A stretch of DNA of 64,000 bases from Halomonas gemina (GCF_023554995.1 NZ_JAMJPK010000001.1:248001-312000); one strand, 5' to 3'. Shown: positions 54,936 through 64,000, counted from the first letter of the stretch. The notes: generated from the letters alone by a model not told the origin. A program made the numbers and translations.

Positions 54936-55109
54936 TTAGCGTAGCACGCCCAAGTGGCACGAGACGTTGATTTGTCTCAAGCTCTTCGTGTTGATGACGT
55001 CCGTCACCGGGCAGCATTCAAGTCCCAGTTCACATAGGATGCGCAGGCGGTTTTCTTCCCCGACCACCTTGAGTGCCGAACAAATGCACGCATATAAATT
55101 CACACTCAT
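54936..55109 (-). pseudogene. Truncated ArsR-family regulator
   Basis: A 57-codon frame: MSVNLYACICSALKVVGEEN, then RLRILCELGLECCPVTDVIN and LRQINVSCHLGVLR, then stop. It carries the first two-thirds of an ArsR winged helix (helices 1-4) but ends just where the recognition helix leads into the wing. The Cys pair after ELGLE would be a metal site. Codons in the helix-4 part look altered. It sits in the 649-bp gap 54748-55396, where I find no other gene. Probably a decayed metal sensor. Confidence 0.6.
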
Positions 55110-55396
55110 ATCTTAGGCCGAATTAGATCGATGTGAAACGTATCCTGTTGAGGCATAGTTCTACGCCACTATATAAAAAACGAAGACTTCCTTTCGATGT
55201 GATGGAGCAGGCAGGCACGAAAGCAGCCGTAACCAACGTCGTGGTGTGTCAACGATAACCGTCGTTTCTGATCAGATCCCGAACTCCGAATGCGTAGGCC
55301 CCGTAGCGATGTTGCCAACGGGGCACTCAATTGCCTCATCAGCTTCTGGGCAGCTGTCGACTCACCCTAAGGAGAAGCTAGCGATGTCGCAGGCCG

Positions 55397-57715
55397 TCAG
55401 TTAGGAGATTTTAGCTTCACCAGCCTGAGGCGCAGGGCATTGGCGATTACGCTGACCGAGGAGAGCGACATCGCCGCGGCGGCGATGATCGGTGACAGCA
55501 GCATGCCGGTGAAGGGATAGAGGATGCCGGCGGCGATCGGCACCCCCGCGGCGTTGTAGACGAAGGCGAAGAAGAGATTCTGGCGGATGTTGCGCATGGT
55601 GGCCCGCGATAGCCGGTGCGCCTCGACGATGCCCGTCAGGTCACCGCGCAACAGGGTCACGCCGGCGCTCTCGATGGCCACGTCGGTGCCCGTGCCCATG
55701 GCGATGCCCACGTCGGCGGTCGCCAGGGCGGGGGCGTCGTTGACGCCGTCGCCGGCCATCACCACCACACGCCCCTCGTCACGCAGGCGCTGCACCACGC
55801 GCCCCTTGTCTTCGGGCAGCACCTCGGCCTCCACCTCGTCGATCCCCAGCCGGCGCGCCACGGCCTGGGCCGAGGTGCGATTGTCGCCGGTGAGCATGAC
55901 CACCCGGATACCGTCCGCCTGCAGGGCGCGAATGGCCGCCTCGGTAGTCTCCTTGACCGGGTCGGCGATCGCCAGCAGGCCCGCCAGGCGGCCGTCCACG
56001 GCGGCGAAGATTACCGTGGCGCCGTCGCCGCGCAGCCGCTCGGCCTCGTCTTCCTGCTCGGCCAGGTCCACGCTCTCGCTTTCCATCAGCAGGCGGTTGC
56101 CCAGGGCGATGCGCCGGCCGTCGACTCGGCCCACCACGCCCTTGCCGTTGGGGGCGTCGAAATCAGCGGCCTCCGTCAGCTCGATGCCATCTTCCTTGGC
56201 CTTGTCGACGATCGCCTGGGCCAGGGGATGCTCGCTGCCGCGCTCCACTCCCGCGGCCAGGCGCAGCATTTCCTGCTCATCGAAGCCCTGCGCGGCGACC
56301 AGCTCGGTCACCCGCGGCTTGCCTTCGGTCAGGGTGCCGGTCTTGTCGACGACCACGGTGTCGACCTTCTCCAGGCGCTCCAGCGCCTCGGCGTCGCGGA
56401 TCAGCACCCCGGCCTGGGCGCCGCGGCCCACCCCCACCATGATCGACATCGGCGTCGCCAGCCCCAGCGCACAGGGACAGGCGATGATCAGCACGCTGAC
56501 CGCGGCGATCAGGCCGAAGGCCATGGGCGGCGCCGGCCCCCACAGCGACCAGGCGATGAAGGCCAAGACCGCGACCAGGATCACCGCCGGCACGAAGACG
56601 CCGGCGACCCTGTCGGCTAGCCCCTGGATGGGCGCGCGGCTGCGCTGGGCGCTGGCCACCATCTGCACGATCTGCGACAGCATGGTGTCGCGACCCACCT
56701 TGTCGGCACGCATGATGAACGAGCCCTGGCCGTTGATGCTGCCGCCGATGACTCCGTCGCCGGCCTCCTTGCGCACCGCCAGCGGTTCGCCGGTGACCAT
56801 CGACTCGTCGATGTTGGAGCGCCCCTCCAGCACCTCGCCATCCAGCGGCACCTTGTCGCCGGGGCGCACGCGTAGGCGATCGCCCACCTGGACCCGGTCG
56901 AGGGAGACCTCCTCCTCCTGCCCCTGGTCGTCAATGCGCCGAGCGGTGGCCGGGGCCAGGTCGAGCAGCGCGCGGATCGCCCCGGAGGTCTTCTCCCGGG
57001 CACGCAGTTCCAGGACCTGCCCGAGCAGCACAAGCACCACGATCACCGCCGCCGCCTCGAAGTAGACGGCCACCGAGCCATCGGCCTGGCGAAAGGCCTC
57101 GGGGAAGATGCCCGGTACGATCGTCGCCAGCAGGCTATAGACCAGCGCCGCGCCGGTGCCAATGGCGATCAGGGTGAACATGTTGAGGCTGCGCCGCACG
57201 ATGGAGCGCCAGCCACGCACGAAGAAGGGCCAGCCGGCCCAGGCCACCACCGGGGTGGCGAGCAGCAGCTGGATCCAGTTCGAGACCTGGGGGGCGATCA
57301 GGTGATCGAGGCCAAACACATGGCCGCCCATCTCCAGTACCAGCACCGGCAGCGCCAGGACCAGCCCGATCCAGAAGCGCCGTGTCATGTCCTTCAGCTC
57401 CTCGGAAGGCCCAGTGTCGGCGGAGATCGTCTCGGGCTCCAGTGCCATGCCGCAGATCGGGCAGTCGCCTGGGCCTTCCTGGCGGACCTCGGGGTGCATC
57501 GGGCAGGTGTAGATCGTGCCGGGCGGCGCCGGCTCGGTGGGAGAGTCGTAGCCCTGCAGGTACGCGTTAGGGTCCCCTTCGAACTTCTGCCGGCACCTGG
57601 CCGAGCAGAAGTACCAGGTCTTTCCCGAGTGGGAGGCACGGTGTTCGGTTTTGTGAGGATCGACCTTCATCCCGCAGACGGGATCCGTCACCTCATGGAC
57701 GTGTTCCTGGGTCAT
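55397..57715 (-). CDS. copA: P1B-type copper/silver-translocating ATPase with YHS domain
   Basis: Exports Cu+ (or Ag+) from the cytosol using ATP. 772 residues. The N-terminus has a YHS domain ([33 protein letters not shown]) and a heavy-metal-binding TCPMHPEV...[10 protein letters not shown] module, in place of the usual HMA domains. Then TGEP actuator, membrane CPC (413-415) metal site, phosphorylation D457 in [26 protein letters not shown], and C-terminal [10 protein letters not shown]. Its ATG overlaps the end of the APC permease gene by 4 bases. The symbol is for the ATPase family; the multicopper oxidase below is also called copA. Regulation probably comes from the MerR-type promoter at 59159-59190. 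Confidence 0.94.
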   Translation of the reverse strand: MTQEHVHEVTDPVCGMKVDPHKTEHRASHSGKTWYFCSARCRQKFEGDPNAYLQGYDSPTEPAPPGTIYTCPMHPEVRQEGPGDCPICGMALEPETISADTGPSEELKDMTRRFWIGLVLALPVLVLEMGGHVFGLDHLIAPQVSNWIQLLLATPVVAWAGWPFFVRGWRSIVRRSLNMFTLIAIGTGAALVYSLLATIVPGIFPEAFRQADGSVAVYFEAAAVIVVLVLLGQVLELRAREKTSGAIRALLDLAPATARRIDDQGQEEEVSLDRVQVGDRLRVRPGDKVPLDGEVLEGRSNIDESMVTGEPLAVRKEAGDGVIGGSINGQGSFIMRADKVGRDTMLSQIVQMVASAQRSRAPIQGLADRVAGVFVPAVILVAVLAFIAWSLWGPAPPMAFGLIAAVSVLIIACPCALGLATPMSIMVGVGRGAQAGVLIRDAEALERLEKVDTVVVDKTGTLTEGKPRVTELVAAQGFDEQEMLRLAAGVERGSEHPLAQAIVDKAKEDGIELTEAADFDAPNGKGVVGRVDGRRIALGNRLLMESESVDLAEQEDEAERLRGDGATVIFAAVDGRLAGLLAIADPVKETTEAAIRALQADGIRVVMLTGDNRTSAQAVARRLGIDEVEAEVLPEDKGRVVQRLRDEGRVVVMAGDGVNDAPALATADVGIAMGTGTDVAIESAGVTLLRGDLTGIVEAHRLSRATMRNIRQNLFFAFVYNAAGVPIAAGILYPFTGMLLSPIIAAAAMSLSSVSVIANALRLRLVKLKSPN

Positions 57716-59076
57716 TCTTCTTCCTCCTTGCTGCTGCTTCCCTTCGCATCATGCAAATGGGCATGGTGGTCGGCGTCTTGCGCGGGGCGCCTGGAAAGGA
57801 ACGCGTACTCCGCAAGCAGGATGACGACCATCGCCGCGGCGGCAACGTACAGCACCAGCGGGTCTGTGGTGGCCTTGACCCAGAGGAAGCCCGCCAGCAC
57901 CACCAGGTCGAGAGCGATCGCGGTCAGCAGGATTGCCGGGCGTGCCGCCACGGCATCCCGAAGATGGCGCAACACGCCCCAGTGGATGGCGATATCCATC
58001 ACCAGGTAGAAGATGATGCCCAGGGCGGCGATGCGACTCAGGTCGAAGAACGCCGTCAACAGCAGGCCGAGGACGATGGTATAGACCAGGGTATGCTTCT
58101 GGATGCTGCCCGGCATGTGGAAATGGCGATGGGGGACCAGCTTCATCTCGGTCAGCATCGCCAGCATGCGTGAGACCGCGAATACGCTGGCGATGATGCC
58201 GCCTGCCGTGGCCAGCATGGCGAGGAGCACGGTGAACCAGACAGCGGCTTCCCCCAGGGCGGGGCGAGCGGCCGCGGCCAGGGAGTAATCCTGCGTTGTG
58301 ATGATCTCCGTCAGCGACAGGTTGCTGGCGACGGCGAGGCCCACCAGCGCGTAGATCACCACGCACAGGGCGATCGAGACGATGATGGCCCGGCCGACGT
58401 TACGGTGCGGATCATGGATCTCGGCGCCGCTGTTGGTGATAGTGGTGAATCCCTTGAAGGCCAGGATGCCGAGCGCGGTAGCCCCCAGGAACCCGGGGAC
58501 GCTGGGCGCCGGTGCCTCGGCCGTTGCCCGGATACCGATGGTGTCGGCGGCCAGCACGCCCACCACGCCGAACAGGATGATGCCTCCGATCTTGATGACC
58601 CCTAACACCGACGCTACCCCCTGGATCAGCCTGTTGGCGGAGAGGTTGATCAGGAAGGCAGCGGTCAGCAGGCCGACACCCAGCGACGGCACCACGAGCG
58701 ACCGGTTACCGCCATCGAACAACTCCAGGGTGTAGGAGCCGAAGGTTCTCGCCAGGAAGCTCTGGGCGATCACCATGGAGAAATACATCAGCAGCGCATG
58801 GAAGGCAGTGGGCAGCGTGGGCCCGTAGGCCTTCTGCAGGTACATGCCGATGCCGCCGGCCGACGGGTAGGCGTTGGACATCTTGACGTAGGAGTAGGCG
58901 CTGAAGCCGACGATCACGGCCGCCGAGAGGAAGGCCAGGGGAAACAGCTCGCCGGTCATCTCGGCCATCTGACCAGTCAGCGCGAATATGCCGGCGCCGA
59001 TCATAACCCCGGTCCCCAGGGCGATGGCCCCGACAAGGGACAGGCTGTTCTTCTGGTACTGCGGCGATCTGTCCAT
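57712..59076 (-). CDS. APC-superfamily amino acid permease
   Basis: 454 residues from the ATG at 59076, preceded by AAGGAG, with about 12 helices. Signature [20 protein letters not shown] in helix 1, [40 protein letters not shown] and a C-terminal acidic/His tail ([20 protein letters not shown]) that may be cytosolic. Substrate unknown. Coupling to a copper-type ATPase is unusual; a role in importing a metal-binding amino acid or as a metal-regulated transporter is possible. Upstream ATG frames to 59160 add 28 basic residues without homology-like character. Confidence 0.85.
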   Translation of the reverse strand: MDRSPQYQKNSLSLVGAIALGTGVMIGAGIFALTGQMAEMTGELFPLAFLSAAVIVGFSAYSYVKMSNAYPSAGGIGMYLQKAYGPTLPTAFHALLMYFSMVIAQSFLARTFGSYTLELFDGGNRSLVVPSLGVGLLTAAFLINLSANRLIQGVASVLGVIKIGGIILFGVVGVLAADTIGIRATAEAPAPSVPGFLGATALGILAFKGFTTITNSGAEIHDPHRNVGRAIIVSIALCVVIYALVGLAVASNLSLTEIITTQDYSLAAAARPALGEAAVWFTVLLAMLATAGGIIASVFAVSRMLAMLTEMKLVPHRHFHMPGSIQKHTLVYTIVLGLLLTAFFDLSRIAALGIIFYLVMDIAIHWGVLRHLRDAVAARPAILLTAIALDLVVLAGFLWVKATTDPLVLYVAAAAMVVILLAEYAFLSRRPAQDADHHAHLHDAKGSSSKEEEE

Positions 59077-59158
59077 GCATCTCCTTGCGTTTCGACGGTG
59101 GGGGATGGGGGCAGTGATATGCCGGGTCCGGTTTGCCAAGGGCAATCGGTTTCTCTTC

Positions 59159-59190
59159 ATCCTAGAACCCTTGTGTTACCCAAGGGTCAA
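59159..59190 (-). promoter_or_regulatory. MerR-type promoter/operator before the APC-ATPase genes
   Basis: Reading the minus strand: TTGACC (-35, 59185-59190), a 20-base spacer, TAGGAT (-10, 59159-59164). Within it lies a perfect dyad ACCCTTG-N7-CAAGGGT (59167-59187) placed as in CueR/MerR-type operators, whose long spacer needs activator-driven untwisting. It lies about 85 bases before the APC start and overlaps the end of the upstream pseudogene. No MerR gene is in the window, so the regulator would act in trans. Confidence 0.65.
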
Positions 59191-59672
59191 TCGACGCCTT
59201 TCATGAGGGCGGCGGTGCCGATGAAGTGGCGAGAGGCGATCCACAGAATCAGCGGGGGGAGCACCAGCCACTGCAGCAGGGGCATGGGGCCGGTCCCCAG
59301 CCAGGGCAGGGTGGGCATCATCGGAGCGTAGCCCCAGCGCTGGGCAATGACGGTGGCGTGCCACTCCAGTCCCACCGTGATCATCAACCCTGTCAGCACG
59401 ACGGCGACGCACTCCTTGTGCCCATAGCGCCGAAGTCAGTCACGGTGCCGCCGCCATAGCACTACTCCCCAATAGGCAGCCAAACCGATCACCGCATCGC
59501 CGGCCGCCGCTTGCATGCAGGCATTTACCGCGGCTCAGTGCGGCATCGAGGGCATGCCCAGGTACAGTGGCACCTGCAGGAATTCCCAGGGCACGTTCAG
59601 CAGAAACGTGAACAAGACCACATGCCACTCCGGCCACAAGAGCCATCGCCTCGGCCAGCGAACACGCGTCAT
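59187..59672 (-). pseudogene. Membrane-protein gene broken by two in-frame TGA codons
   Basis: A single frame from the ATG at 59672 to the TGA at 59187-59189 would encode about 161 residues, interrupted by TGA at 59535-59537 (codon 46, after MPSMPH) and at 59436-59438 (codon 79, after WRRHRD). Segments on both sides are hydrophobic and continuous: VLFTFLLNVPWEFLQVPLYL, AGDAVIGLAAYWGVVLWRR, MITVGLEWHATVIAQRWGYA and LLQWLVLPPLILWIASRHF, as in a small 4-helix membrane protein common in copper islands. Each stop may derive from TGG by one G-to-A change. The part after the second stop still has an open ATG frame (59187-59399). Confidence 0.75.
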
Positions 59673-59708
59673 GTCGCGTTCCTGCTCAACGACTCGCCTT
59701 CGTGGATA

Positions 59709-60047
59709 TCAGTGACAGCTCCAGGGTTTCTGCCTGGCATTGTCCTTCACGTTCTGGTCGATGAAGCGGTAGTAGTCCTCCTTGATCCGGTTCCAGTGTC
59801 CCGGACTGATGTCGACGCCATGCCGGGCCAATATCGCCTCGATATCATCGATGCCCAACTTCTTGGCATCGTAGGCCAGGTGGAGCTTGCGGTGGCCAGG
59901 GTCGTAGGACACGCCGTCGAGGCCTGACAGCGTGTCGATCTCGCTCACCGCCGCCGAGATCTGCACTGCGGCGCCGGGCATTACCTTCAGCTTGCGAGTG
60001 ACCAGGGACGCTTCCGAAACGCCGGGGCGATGATCGTGATGAGACAT
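59709..60047 (-). CDS. His-rich HMA-like small protein, 112 aa
   Basis: MSHHDHRPGVSEASLVTRKL starts 6 bases after GGAGG. The middle (ISAAVSEIDTLSGLDGVSYD, HRKLHLAYDAKKLGIDDIEA) has a ferredoxin-like beta-alpha-beta-beta-alpha pattern as in heavy-metal-associated domains but without CxxC. The C-terminus has HWNRIKEDYYRFIDQNVKDN and ends KPWSCH. It could be a soluble copper carrier or sensor whose ligands are His. A TTG two codons upstream is a less likely start. Confidence 0.65.
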   Translation of the reverse strand: MSHHDHRPGVSEASLVTRKLKVMPGAAVQISAAVSEIDTLSGLDGVSYDPGHRKLHLAYDAKKLGIDDIEAILARHGVDISPGHWNRIKEDYYRFIDQNVKDNARQKPWSCH

Positions 60048-60224
60048 GGTCAACCTCCATTCTCGGCTAGTAGTTATTCAGTCATCGTCGCTGCGATCCT
60101 GCCTGCCACCGTGGTGGCGATGCAGGAAGAGGTGCAAGTGTGGCGGCGCTATCTGAATCCTGGCTGAACGGCGTAGCCGAGGCGGTTGACCCGGATCAAT
60201 CCATGCGCCGATCGCCAGAGACGA

Positions 60225-60250
60225 CGACGCCACCGGGTGGTGGCGTCGTG
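60225..60250 (-). terminator. Hairpin downstream of copB
   Basis: ACGACGCCACC (60225-60235) and GGTGGCGTCGT (60240-60250) form a perfect 11-bp stem with the 4-base loop GGGT, 19 bases after the copB stop. There is no T-run on either side, so it may work as a stabilising hairpin or a weak terminator. Confidence 0.6.
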
Positions 60251-60269
60251 GGCGAGACGAGTCAGCGGG

Positions 60270-61040
60270 TCAGAACATCAGCCTGGCGCCGGCGACGACG
60301 CCGGTATCCTCGGTGGGGTCGCCATGATGGCGGGCGATGTCAGCGGTATCGCCATATTGCTTCTCCCAGTAAGTCCCGACGTAGGGGGCGAAGCGGCGGG
60401 TCACCTCGTAACCCAAACGCATGCCGACGCGCACCGAGTTGAGCCCCTCACCCACGCCAAACTCTTCAACCTCGCTGGCGGCCACGGCAATCTCGGTGCG
60501 CGGCTGCAAATAAAGGCGTTGCGTCAGGCGCAGGTCGTACTCGCCCTCGAAACTGGCCGAGACGTCGCCTTCGTCGCTGACCTGTAGCGCCACGTCGGTC
60601 TCGATGCCGTAGGGCATGACGCCCTGCAGGCCGATCACCCCGTAGCCGCGTTCGGCGTGGTCGTCGGAGAAGACGCCGCCCTGGTAGCCGACGCCGCCCT
60701 GAAGCTCCCAGAAGTCGGCGATGAGGCGGCTGTAGAGCAGCTCCAGCGATTCGAACTCGGCATCCTCGCCATCTCCCTGGACGTTCTCGCCCTCGGACTT
60801 CAGGTAGACTCGGTTGACGTCCCCGCCGAACCAGGCCTGGAAGTCCCAGACCAGCTCCTCGTGGCCCTTGTCGGGCGCGGCGTATTCGAGTCGGTCGAAC
60901 AGCGCCATGGCCATGTTGTGCTCGGCCATGGGGGCGGGCCAGCCCTCCGGGGCATCATAGCCGTCCTGGGCCTGGGCGACGGAGAGCGTGGCCGTGGCCA
61001 GCAGGACACCGGCGGCGGTCAATGGGATTCTGTTATTCAT
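60270..61040 (-). CDS. copB: Copper resistance outer-membrane protein CopB
   Basis: 256 residues: signal peptide to about residue 24 (TAAGVLLATATLSVAQA), then the CopB/PcoB beta-barrel domain: ELVWDFQAWFGGDVNRVYLK, LYSRLIADFWELQGGVGYQG, QLQPRTEIAV-like strand LYLQPRTEIAVAASEVEEFG, and RFAPYVGTYWEKQYGDTADI. Thought to bind or sequester copper at the outer membrane. Shorter than long CopB forms since the Met/His-rich leader is almost absent. Follows the multicopper oxidase by 9 bases. Confidence 0.93.
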   Translation of the reverse strand: MNNRIPLTAAGVLLATATLSVAQAQDGYDAPEGWPAPMAEHNMAMALFDRLEYAAPDKGHEELVWDFQAWFGGDVNRVYLKSEGENVQGDGEDAEFESLELLYSRLIADFWELQGGVGYQGGVFSDDHAERGYGVIGLQGVMPYGIETDVALQVSDEGDVSASFEGEYDLRLTQRLYLQPRTEIAVAASEVEEFGVGEGLNSVRVGMRLGYEVTRRFAPYVGTYWEKQYGDTADIARHHGDPTEDTGVVAGARLMF

Positions 61041-61049
61041 GCCTTCTCC

Positions 61050-62861
61050 TTACGAAACCTTGACGACCCGGAACATGCCGGCATCCATGTGGTAGAGCAG
61101 GTGGCAGTGGAAGGCCCAGCTGCCCTCGGCGTCGGCGGTAATCAGCGCGGAGACACGCTCGCCGGGCTTGACGTTGAGGGTGTGCTTGCGGGGAATCAGC
61201 TCGCCCTGGCCGTTTTCCAGCTCCATCCACATGCCGTGGAGGTGAACAGGGTGCTCCATCATGGTGTCGTTGATCAGGATCAGGCGCAGGCGCTCGTCCT
61301 TCTCGAAGTGGATGGGGCCCGTTACCTCGCTGAACTTCTTGCCGTCGAACGACCACATGTAGCGTTCCATGTTGCCGGTGAGGTGAAGCTCCAGTTCACG
61401 CTGCGGCTCACGGCGGTCCGGCCAGGGGGTGAAGGCCTTGAGGTCGCGATAGACCAGCACCCGGCGCGCGTCAGAATCGATGCCGATACCGGCCTGGTTG
61501 TAGCGAGAGCCTGGCTGCGCCGCCCCTGCCGCCAGCATGCCATTGGCGTTCATCCTGTTCTGTTCACCTGACATGCCCCGCATGTTGGCGTGGTCCATTC
61601 CCTCCATGTCCGAGCCGTTCATGTCGGAATGATCCATGCCCTGCATGTTGCTGTGGTCCATGCCCTGCATGTCTGAGCCGCCCATCCCGGAGTGGTCCAT
61701 GCCGCCCATGCCGTGGGCCCCCATGGCTTCCATGCCACGGTCGGCGATCTGGCGACGTTCAGGAATCTCCGCGGCCATGCCCTCGCGGGGAGCCAGGGTG
61801 GCCCGGGCGTAGCCGCTGCGATCCATGGCCTCGGCGAAGATGGTGTAGGCGGTGTCGTCCTCGGGGGTCACCAGGACGTCATAGGTCTCGGCCACGCCGA
61901 TGCGAAACTCGTCGACAGGCACCGGCTGCACCGGCTGGCCATCTGCGGCTACCACGGTCATCTTGAGCCCCGGGATGCGCACGTCGAAGTAGGACATGGC
62001 CGAGCCGTTGATCACCCTCAGGCGAACCCGCTCCCCGGCCTTGAACAGTGCCGTCCAGTTCTCCTCGGGCGACTGGCCGTTGAGCAGGTAGGTGTAGGTA
62101 CTTCCTGTGACGTCGGCGATATCGCGCGAGCTCATGCGCATCTTCGCCCACATGCCGCGCATCTCGGCGGTGGCGGCAAAGCCCTTCTCACGCACGTCGG
62201 CGAAGTAGTCGGCGATGGTGCGCTCCTGAAAGTTGTAGTAGCCCTCGGCGGTCTTGAGGTTGCGAAACACCGACATCGGATCCTCATAGGTCCAGTCGGT
62301 GAGCAGCAGCACATTTTCGCGGTCGTAGCGAAAGGGCTCACGCTCGGCGGCATCGATGATCAGCGGGCCGGCATGGCCAAGCTGCTCCTGGAGGCCGGAG
62401 TGGCTGTGATACCAATAGGTACCGTTCTGGTGCACCGGAAACCGGTAGGTGAAGGTCTCGCCCGGGGCGATGCCGGGGAAGCTCACCCCTGGCACGCCGT
62501 CCATCTCGGGCGGCAGGATCAGGCCATGCCAGTGGATGGACGTGGGCTCATCGAGCAGGTTGGTGACCTTAAGCACCGCATTCTGGCCTTCCTTGAGGCG
62601 GATCATCGGCCCAGGACTGGTACCGTTGATACTGATTGGCCGCGCTTCCTTACCGTCGATCAGGATCGACTCCCGGCGGATGGCCAGCGACACCTCGGGG
62701 CCCTCTTCGACTCCCTTGGAATAGACATTGGTCTGGCCCCAAGGGTTGGCCCAGGCAGGGCGCAGGCCAAGGGCGGCTGCCGAGCCGATGCCCAATGCGG
62801 CCCCACCCTTGAGCAACTGTCGTCGCGACAGTGGATGCGTAGTGACGCTGGAACGTGCCAT
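61050..62861 (-). CDS. copA: Copper resistance multicopper oxidase CopA/PcoA
   Basis: Periplasmic oxidase converting Cu(I) to the less toxic Cu(II). 603 residues from the ATG at 62861 (GGGAG upstream). Tat signal SRRQLLKGGAALGIGSAAAL. Copper ligands in HWHGLILPPEMDGVPG, YWYHSHSGLQEQ, EHPVHLHGMWM and HCHLLYHMDAGM. Residues about 380-433 hold a Met/His-rich array of MDHS and GMGGS/D-type repeats, which may hold extra Cu(I). An ATG frame 15 codons upstream lacks a Tat-like start. Pairs with copB and lies after a sensor kinase. Confidence 0.95.
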   Translation of the reverse strand: MARSSVTTHPLSRRQLLKGGAALGIGSAAALGLRPAWANPWGQTNVYSKGVEEGPEVSLAIRRESILIDGKEARPISINGTSPGPMIRLKEGQNAVLKVTNLLDEPTSIHWHGLILPPEMDGVPGVSFPGIAPGETFTYRFPVHQNGTYWYHSHSGLQEQLGHAGPLIIDAAEREPFRYDRENVLLLTDWTYEDPMSVFRNLKTAEGYYNFQERTIADYFADVREKGFAATAEMRGMWAKMRMSSRDIADVTGSTYTYLLNGQSPEENWTALFKAGERVRLRVINGSAMSYFDVRIPGLKMTVVAADGQPVQPVPVDEFRIGVAETYDVLVTPEDDTAYTIFAEAMDRSGYARATLAPREGMAAEIPERRQIADRGMEAMGAHGMGGMDHSGMGGSDMQGMDHSNMQGMDHSDMNGSDMEGMDHANMRGMSGEQNRMNANGMLAAGAAQPGSRYNQAGIGIDSDARRVLVYRDLKAFTPWPDRREPQRELELHLTGNMERYMWSFDGKKFSEVTGPIHFEKDERLRLILINDTMMEHPVHLHGMWMELENGQGELIPRKHTLNVKPGERVSALITADAEGSWAFHCHLLYHMDAGMFRVVKVS

Positions 62862-62932
62862 GTGTGACTCCCGTCGATGTCTGAATGCGGCAGCATGACG
62901 GGGCAAGCTGAATCACGCCTGAAAATGCCAGG

Positions 62933-64000
62933 TTACGGCGCTTCCTTTGCGAAGGGCACGTGAATCTCCACGCTCAGGCCGCCCAAGGGGCTGCGCCCGA
63001 ACTGGACCTTCCCGGCATAGCGTTTCAAGAGCTGGGTCAGGATCGAAAGGCCCAATCCATAGCCGGAACGTGACTCGTCCAGGCGCCACCCTCGCTCACC
63101 AAGACGGGCGAGATCATCATCTGCCACTCCGGGGCCGTCATCCTCGACCCGCAGGCTAAGGCCATCCTCCAGGGCTATCTCGCAGTGAACCTCCTCGGTC
63201 GCCCATTTGCCGGCGTTGTCCAGCACGATACCGATCATCTCCGAGAGGTCCTGCGACTCGATGGGGATGCAGTGGCCAGTGCCCTCAGACATCTCCAAGA
63301 TGAAACGCTTGTTCGGGTAAAGGGTGCAGAACATCTCGATCAGTCGGTGGGCTTCCCGACAGGGATCGGCAAGGCGTCCGGCATTGGGACCCGCGATGCG
63401 CGAGCGGCGAAGCTCGACATCGAGCTGAGCGTGAATGTCCTCCAGGCGCTCCACCAGACGTTGGCGACGCGAGGCATCGATAGGGCGAGAGCCGCGCAGC
63501 ACCTGAATGACCGCCGCCAGGGGCGTTTTCAAGGCGTGAGAGAGGTTGGCGACCGAATCCCGGGAGCGTTGCAGGCGGCCATCGATCTCGTCCATGAAGC
63601 GGTTGAGTTGGCCGACCAGACTGTCGAGCTCCGAGGGGATGTCCAGAGAGAGACGATCGCGCTCACCGGCTCGCAGCTCACTGAGCTGGTCGCGCAGCCG
63701 TGATAGCGGCACCATGCCGCGGCTGACAGCCAGCAGGTTGAGCACCACCAGCAATAGCAGCAGGCTGGCGGCGATGCCACCGACCCACCAGTGCAGACGA
63801 TGGAGGCCGGCCTCCACCTGGGAGAAATCCTCCCCGATCAGCAGTACCCCCTGTTCGTTGTCGAGGGTGAAGGGCTGGCGAAAGACCAGCAGATGCTGAC
63901 CTGCCTCGCGCACCTCGACCAGCGATTCGTCACTGTCCAGCAGTGACAGCAGCGCCTCCTGCCAGCGTGGATGAGAGGCCGAGACCTCATCGCCCAGACG
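62933..64000 (-). CDS. Sensor histidine kinase, 5' end beyond window
   Basis: Membrane kinase of a two-component pair, probably controlling copA-copB 71 bases downstream. Visible C-terminal 355 codons: end of the periplasmic sensor, a membrane helix (GIAASLLLLLVVLNLLAVSR), HAMP-like linker, H-box SVANLSHALKTPLAAVIQVL, N-box LSEMIGIVLDNAGKWATEEV, and G-boxes VEDDGPGVADDD and GYGLGLSIL. The LSHALKTPL form and N-box spacing resemble PhoQ-like kinases. The response regulator should lie to the right of the window. The open frame continues through base 64000. Confidence 0.9.
   Translation of the reverse strand, partial: RLGDEVSASHPRWQEALLSLLDSDESLVEVREAGQHLLVFRQPFTLDNEQGVLLIGEDFSQVEAGLHRLHWWVGGIAASLLLLLVVLNLLAVSRGMVPLSRLRDQLSELRAGERDRLSLDIPSELDSLVGQLNRFMDEIDGRLQRSRDSVANLSHALKTPLAAVIQVLRGSRPIDASRRQRLVERLEDIHAQLDVELRRSRIAGPNAGRLADPCREAHRLIEMFCTLYPNKRFILEMSEGTGHCIPIESQDLSEMIGIVLDNAGKWATEEVHCEIALEDGLSLRVEDDGPGVADDDLARLGERGWRLDESRSGYGLGLSILTQLLKRYAGKVQFGRSPLGGLSVEIHVPFAKEAP

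Noticed and set aside
59187..59672. Selenocysteine or other recoding of the two TGA codons
   Set aside because: No SECIS-like hairpin directly after either TGA, and Trp-to-stop decay is simpler.
62862..62932. Cop-box for a CopR/CusR-type response regulator before the multicopper oxidase
   Set aside because: No clear direct or inverted repeat of the known consensus in the 71-bp gap; copA may be read from the kinase promoter.

Overview
The window looks like chromosome from a high-GC gammaproteobacterium, most probably Halomonas or a close halophilic relative. The evidence is the gene set (xanthine dehydrogenase/guanine deaminase operon, HrpB, RluF, a TRAP transporter, PiuC-type hydroxylase, Nfo, a SixA-CHAD fusion), Shine-Dalgarno-led short intergenic spaces, and REP-like palindromes. 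This is an inference from gene content; no 16S or other decisive marker is present.

Layout. (1) 1-24.8 kb, ordinary chromosome: guaD (cut by the window edge) and xdhC-xdhB-xdhA on the minus strand, diverging from a RutR-like TetR regulator with a matching operator between them; hrpB; a P2-type cation ATPase; a 25-residue SEC-C microprotein; rluF; a DUF938 methyltransferase; an Lgt-like/TlpA fusion; a lipoprotein; a complete dctPQM TRAP operon; nfo plus a GNAT; a 147-bp palindromic repeat; a GlxA-type regulator; piuC; a Gly/Glu-repeat exported protein; and a SixA-CHAD protein.

(2) 24.93-50.64 kb, a 25.6-kb island bounded by two 95-bp imperfect direct repeats (12 mismatches by my alignment, no gaps). 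Each repeat contains the 3' third of a tRNA (probably proline type) plus its downstream terminator. Inside is one plus-strand operon encoding an extracellular contractile injection system (eCIS): sheath, tube, a zinc-ribbon protein, an acidic 13-residue-repeat protein, a DUF4255 terminator, an AAA+ ATPase, CIS_tube and LysM-like adaptors, a gpD hub, a gp5-like spike, gp25, two baseplate J-type proteins, tail protein I with a beta-helix-like tail, and a 1155-residue DUF6519 protein. The last two genes are candidate cargo with DUF4157 domains: a 444-residue protein with two HExxH motifs, and a 1316-residue protein whose C-terminus carries a duplicated putative nuclease-like or toxin domain. There is no capsid, terminase, lysis, T6SS membrane complex, intact integrase, PAAR protein or recognisable dedicated fibre gene.

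(3) 50.65-64 kb, a second accessory stretch: recombinase debris, a Ca2+/Na+ antiporter, an MscS channel, a Met-rich protein/methyltransferase/SHOCT operon, a truncated ArsR-type gene, a YHS-P1B copper-type ATPase translationally coupled to an APC permease under a MerR-type promoter, a membrane-protein pseudogene with two in-frame TGA codons, a small His-rich protein, copB, copA (multicopper oxidase) and a 5'-truncated sensor kinase. Because both tRNA fragments lack their 5' halves, I infer successive insertions at one tRNA gene, with the intact tRNA to the right of the window.

Function. Region 1 serves purine catabolism, solute uptake and housekeeping. Region 2 would build a secreted phage-tail-like syringe and load it with two toxins. 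Region 3 handles copper and other metal or ion stress.
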